Source: Anodontia alba (taxonomy: Eukaryota > Mollusca > Bivalvia > Lucinida > Lucinidae). Taken from it: 64,000 bases of DNA. The notes beneath the pieces are model-generated. The model ran no database searches. It worked only from the letters and a program-made list of their open reading frames with translations, and was not told the DNA's origin. Every line of letters begins with the position of its first letter. Position 1 is the stretch's first letter. Of the stretch, positions 61,109-64,000 are shown piece after piece. A program made the position numbers and the translations under genes. Where the stretch lies: positions 9,390,610 to 9,454,609 of the forward strand of contig OZ024828.1 of assembly GCA_964016985.1 (NCBI GenBank), written 5' to 3'.

Positions 61109-61353
61109 TCTGTTTGTTTGTGTTGAGATTTGAAGGCCCAGTCGACCAAATGGGGTCATGTCGAGCACAGTCAGTTTACCTTACCACACTTTTAATGAGC
61201 AAGCTTAATTAGTCCTCTAAGTGGTTAACCAGTATTGTGTACATCCTTTTGTGAAAAACTGACAACTGCCCTTCTTGTCCTCTCCACGAAAGAATGTTGT
61301 GGACCTGGTGGGGGTCTAAACTCCTGTCAGATCACCAGTTGGATGTGCATTGT
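61109..61353 (-). mobile_element. tRNA-derived SINE (family 1), decayed
   Basis: TTTGTTTGTGTTGAGATTTG tail side left. The head is broken (AGTTGGATGTGCATTG, GGGGGTCTAAACTCC) and a deletion removes GAATCAGCGGAAGG. No clear duplication. Confidence 0.75.
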
Positions 61354-61369
61354 AAAGCAAGCAGATATT

Positions 61370-61495
61370 AGCTATTACACTTATTATGCTATGGGCAGAT
61401 TCAGCAAACTACAAAGATTTTTTTTTTCATTTTTTTTTTCAGAGAAAATAAGAGAATGCCATCTGCTACAATTTTGCTAAACAATTTACTGGTAA
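61370..61495 (+). mobile_element. MITE family I without hairpin
   Basis: GCAGATTCAGCAAACTACAA then TTTTCAGAGAAAATAAGAGA and ATCTGCTACAATTTTGC. No hairpin cassette. Confidence 0.5.
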
Positions 61496-61601
61496 AGAGA
61501 CAAACAGTATACTGAAACAGTGAAAAACAGCAAGAAATGTCAGTCACAAAAATAATAATAGAGTAATAATGCCTGAAAAGGTCAGTCAACTATAAATACC
61601 C

Positions 61602-61804
61602 TTAAAGTGCCAATCACAACTGCAGCAGACAACACTTTAAATCTTTTTTTTTTTATTATTTCTCAGAGAAAGTAAGACTTGGCATATCATGTGAATCATC
61701 TGCTTGGCAGGCAATTTTCATGAAATGCCAAGTCATATTTTCTCTGAAAAAATGATAATCAATTTAGAATGTCGGCTGATAAAAATTTGCTTCGGGCTTT
61801 AAGG
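61602..61804 (+). mobile_element. MITE family I, full copy
   Basis: TTAAAGTGCCAATCACAACT left, GGGCTTTAAGGG right. Hairpin GACTTGGCATATCATGTGAA with GCTTGGCAGGC tip. Confidence 0.75.
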
Positions 61805-61845
61805 GCAAAGCCTGTTGCAAGCAGATACTAGCCAACACTATATTA

Positions 61846-62022
61846 TTATGCCATGGGCACAAATTCATGAGATTTTTTTTTTTTCCCCAAGAAAACAGGA
61901 TTTGACATTTCATGCAAATTGCCTCCTATGGAGGCAATTTGCATGAAATGTCAAATCCTATTGTCTGGGAAAAATAAGAAAAATATTTCAAATGACGTCT
62001 GCTGAATTTTTACCCAGCATGG
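61846..62022 (-). mobile_element. MITE family H copy
   Basis: TATGCCATGGGCACAAATTC left (degraded), ATTTTTACCCAGCATGG right. Perfect inner arms with CCTCCTATGGAGG tip. Confidence 0.7.
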
Positions 62023-62417
62023 ACAATTTCTTTCTCTATATATCCTCAGAGAGCAAATTTGGAATAATTAACAAGAAAATTTCTCACTGACTCATTAATG
62101 GGAAGGACATTAACCTTTGATGCTCCAACAGCAATATCAGCAGAATGTAACTTTCTGGTAGCTTTCTTCTTGTTTTTTATAAAGAATAAAGCTTGACATT
62201 TTAGTCAGATTTGGAGATAATTTGAATCATATGATGTTGATTTGGTGTTTTACATCTGTTTCTTCAATATTTAAGTTATATCGAGATAATGGAAGTGATA
62301 ATGAGAGGCTCTGTGCAGTGAAGTGCCATGGTCTGAATTCTGCATCCAGTGGGTTTCAAACCACAAGCATGCATCCTGTGATCTAGATTTGGTATGGTTA
62401 TGCTAACATATTCCACC
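62023..62417. other. Unassigned, no gene seen
   Basis: TTAACCTTTGATGCTCCAAC and TAAAGAATAAAGCTTGACAT near 62110-62200 are traces of a family I left half. Otherwise nothing recognised. Confidence 0.35.
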
Positions 62418-62430
62418 AAACCATTGTACC

Positions 62431-62739
62431 GCCGGCCTCGGTGGCTCAGTTGGATGCGCCGTCCGACTGGAGACCAGGAGGTCGCGGGTTCCACCCCCGC
62501 CGAGGTTGGCAACATTCTTTCGTGGAGATTAATCATGAAATATTTTCTACGGTCATTCTCTCCCTTCCGCTGATTCAAGAAGGGCAGTTGTCAGTTTCTG
62601 GCAAAAGAATGTGCACAATACTGGTTAACCGCTTAGAGGACTAAGCCTGCCCAGTAAACGTGTGGTTAGGTAAACTGACTGCACTCGACATGACCCCATT
62701 GGGTTGACTGGGCTGTAAAACCTCACAAACAAACAAACA
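62431..62739 (+). mobile_element. tRNA-derived SINE (family 1), full length
   Basis: Perfect duplication AAACCATTGTACC (62418-62430, 62740-62752). Head and body almost identical to the copy at 36343, with (CAAA)n tail. Low divergence between these two copies suggests recent activity. Confidence 0.93.
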
Positions 62740-62779
62740 AAACCATTGTACCATATTTCACAGTTGAATCAAATTTTCA

Positions 62780-62954
62780 TAGCTCCAGACAAAATTTCTT
62801 ACTTCTCCACAAAAAACATATATTGTGGGTACTTATAACAAGTGCGTAGTCAAGATGTTTTGAAATTATGAATACCCACAACATATGCTTTCATGACGAA
62901 ATATGAAAATTTTAAATATTTTTTGGTTGATAAAATTGTCCTATCTGGAGCTTT
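62780..62954. mobile_element. MITE family B copy
   Basis: AGCTCCAGACAAAATTTC left, TCCTATCTGGAGCT right. Loosened hairpin GTGGGTACTTATAACAAGTG. Confidence 0.65.
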
Positions 62955-62969
62955 GCATTTACTGTCTCA

Positions 62970-63192
62970 GACTTAGACTGGCTCCAGTCTCCAGTGACTA
63001 AATATTTTTCTCATAATCCTGTTTGATAATCCAGTAAAATAAAACCAAAGAAATATCATGACTATAAAGGCTGGTCACTCTAGTGACCAGCCTTTAGTCA
63101 TGATATTACTTTGGTTTTATTTTAGTGGATTATTAAACAGATTATAAGAAAAAATATTTTGTCACTAGAGACTGGAGCCAATCTATCTCAGA
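62970..63192. mobile_element. MITE family K copy with longer tip
   Basis: AGACTGGCTCCAGTCTCCAG left, CTAGAGACTGGAGCCAATCT right, now clearly inverted. Tip AAAGGCTGGTCACTCTAGTG ACCAGCCTTT, absent from the copy at 7113. Confidence 0.82.
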
Positions 63193-63541
63193 CTGTAATG
63201 GTATCTTTTGTGCTGAAAAGAAAATAAAAAATCCCATGCAAGCTAAATTTTCTAATCCAATAATGCTGCTGTATATATTTGATGCAGTGGTCCGATCAAT
63301 AAAGATCATTAACCGCAAACAACTGTTAAATTCATTAATCTCTATAAAGTATCATCTGCAATTCTCTACAAACCCATGGATCACAATTAACTCAACATTT
63401 AAGGGTTAATGGTTTGGGTGGATTATACCCCACCACCTGTCACAAGAGTCCACATCCGTAATGCTCAAAATTGGATTGTGAAATTGACGCCCAATAGTTC
63501 AAAGAATCATTAGCTTAAACTGTAACGTCCTTGAAAGGCAT
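63193..63541. other. Unassigned, no gene seen
   Basis: GACGCCCAATAGTTCAAAGA near 63486 and TCATTAGCTTAAACTG recall an eroded family J left end. Confidence 0.35.
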
Positions 63542-63769
63542 TTAACCCTTAAAGCACCAATCACAACTGCAGCAGACGGCATTTTGATTTTTTCTTATTT
63601 TTCAGAGAAAACAAATCTTGACTTCTCATTTGAATCATCTGCTGGGCAGACGATTCACAAGAAAAGTCAAGACTTGTTTTTATCTGAAAAATAAAAAAAA
63701 ATATAAAATATAAAATATAAAATTTAGAATGTTGTCTACTTCAAATTTTCCTTGGCGCTTTAAGGGTTA
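63542..63769 (+). mobile_element. MITE family I, full copy
   Basis: TTAACCCTTAAAGCACCAAT to GGCGCTTTAAGGGTTA. Hairpin ATCTTGACTTCTCATTTGAA with complement. A (AAATATA)n microexpansion lies in the right arm. Confidence 0.82.
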
Positions 63770-64000
63770 TTATAGCATAAAAAGCAGTGTAGCACGTTAT
63801 TAACAGCCATGCATTAACCGGCGAAAAGCCATGTATTAACAAGGCAATTCACACGCAGTTAATGCACAGCTATGCAACTTTCAATATGATCATACCGGGG
63901 CCACCGATTTGCTGCCATTACAAGATGTGTACTGCCCTGCCCTAGAAAGAGCATAGTCCATGGAAATTGCGTTCGAGAGACATTGGTGAACAGGAGAAAC
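63770..64000. other. Unassigned window edge
   Basis: GCCATGCATTAACCGGCGAA and AGCCATGTATTAACAAGGC form a loose direct repeat. No gene seen. Confidence 0.3.

Overview
This is a gene-poor, AT-rich, repeat-dense stretch of an animal nuclear genome, most likely a bivalve mollusc. That reading rests on three things: spliced exons of animal proteins, tRNA-derived SINEs with clean target duplications, and pearl/Helentron-like elements with 146-154 bp core repeats, which are known from bivalves. Species is not determinable from what I can see. There is no operon structure and no bacterial-style coding.

One host gene is clear. On the minus strand, 28067 to 13294, lie the first four recognisable exons of an L1CAM-family (neuroglian/NrCAM-like) cell-adhesion receptor: 5'UTR plus signal peptide, Ig1 first half, Ig1 second half plus Ig2 first half, and Ig2 second half. 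All three junctions join in phase and rebuild the Cys/Trp pattern of two Ig domains. The rest of the gene should lie below position 1. In the 9.7 kb intron between the two Ig2 exons, on the opposite strand, sits a lone fragment of an alpha-2-macroglobulin/TEP/complement thioester-domain exon (22857-22992), bordered by pieces of one MITE family. A possible first exon of another gene (ATG, splice donor, ETS-like motif) lies at about 41110-41270, inside an interruption of a long minisatellite.

Almost everything else is mobile DNA. I use local labels for the hairpin MITE families. A: TACTGTAAATGTCC ends, TA-flanked. B: AGCTCYAGATAAG ends. C: CATNACGAAAACAYGCC ends. D: TTAA-CCCTTGTCCTGCTGAA ends. 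E: TTAA-CCCATTGTAGTCTG ends. F: ACACTACAACCTC ends. G: TTAA-CCCTTAAARTGCC ends, GCAAACAGTG core. H: TTAA, TTAGCACTCTGGGTAAAA end. I: TTAA, CCTTAAAGTGCCAATCAC end. J: GGGCCCAGTTGTTCAAA ends. K: AGACTGGCTCCAGTCTC ends. M: 'TTTACCC(A)AAATA' ends with a GCAAACAGTG core. N: ACCGTATTCRAYCTAATTAC ends. O: degenerate 'GTGACCTTGAAAATTAGGTC' repeat ending GGGGGACATAA. T: ACCGTATTTATTCTAATAT ends. There are also a decayed DD34D mariner, a non-autonomous hAT-like element, two SINE families, three pearl/Helentron-like elements or fragments, and three minisatellites.

The most unusual property is modularity. Three hairpin core cassettes recur inside families whose ends differ (GCAAACAGTG core in A, D, E, G, M; GTGGGTACTC core in B, C, N; CATTTCATGNRAAT core in H and I). 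Copies exist with the cassette missing, duplicated or spliced to another cassette. Elements are deeply nested, and TTAA-flanked families repeatedly abut through one shared TTAA.
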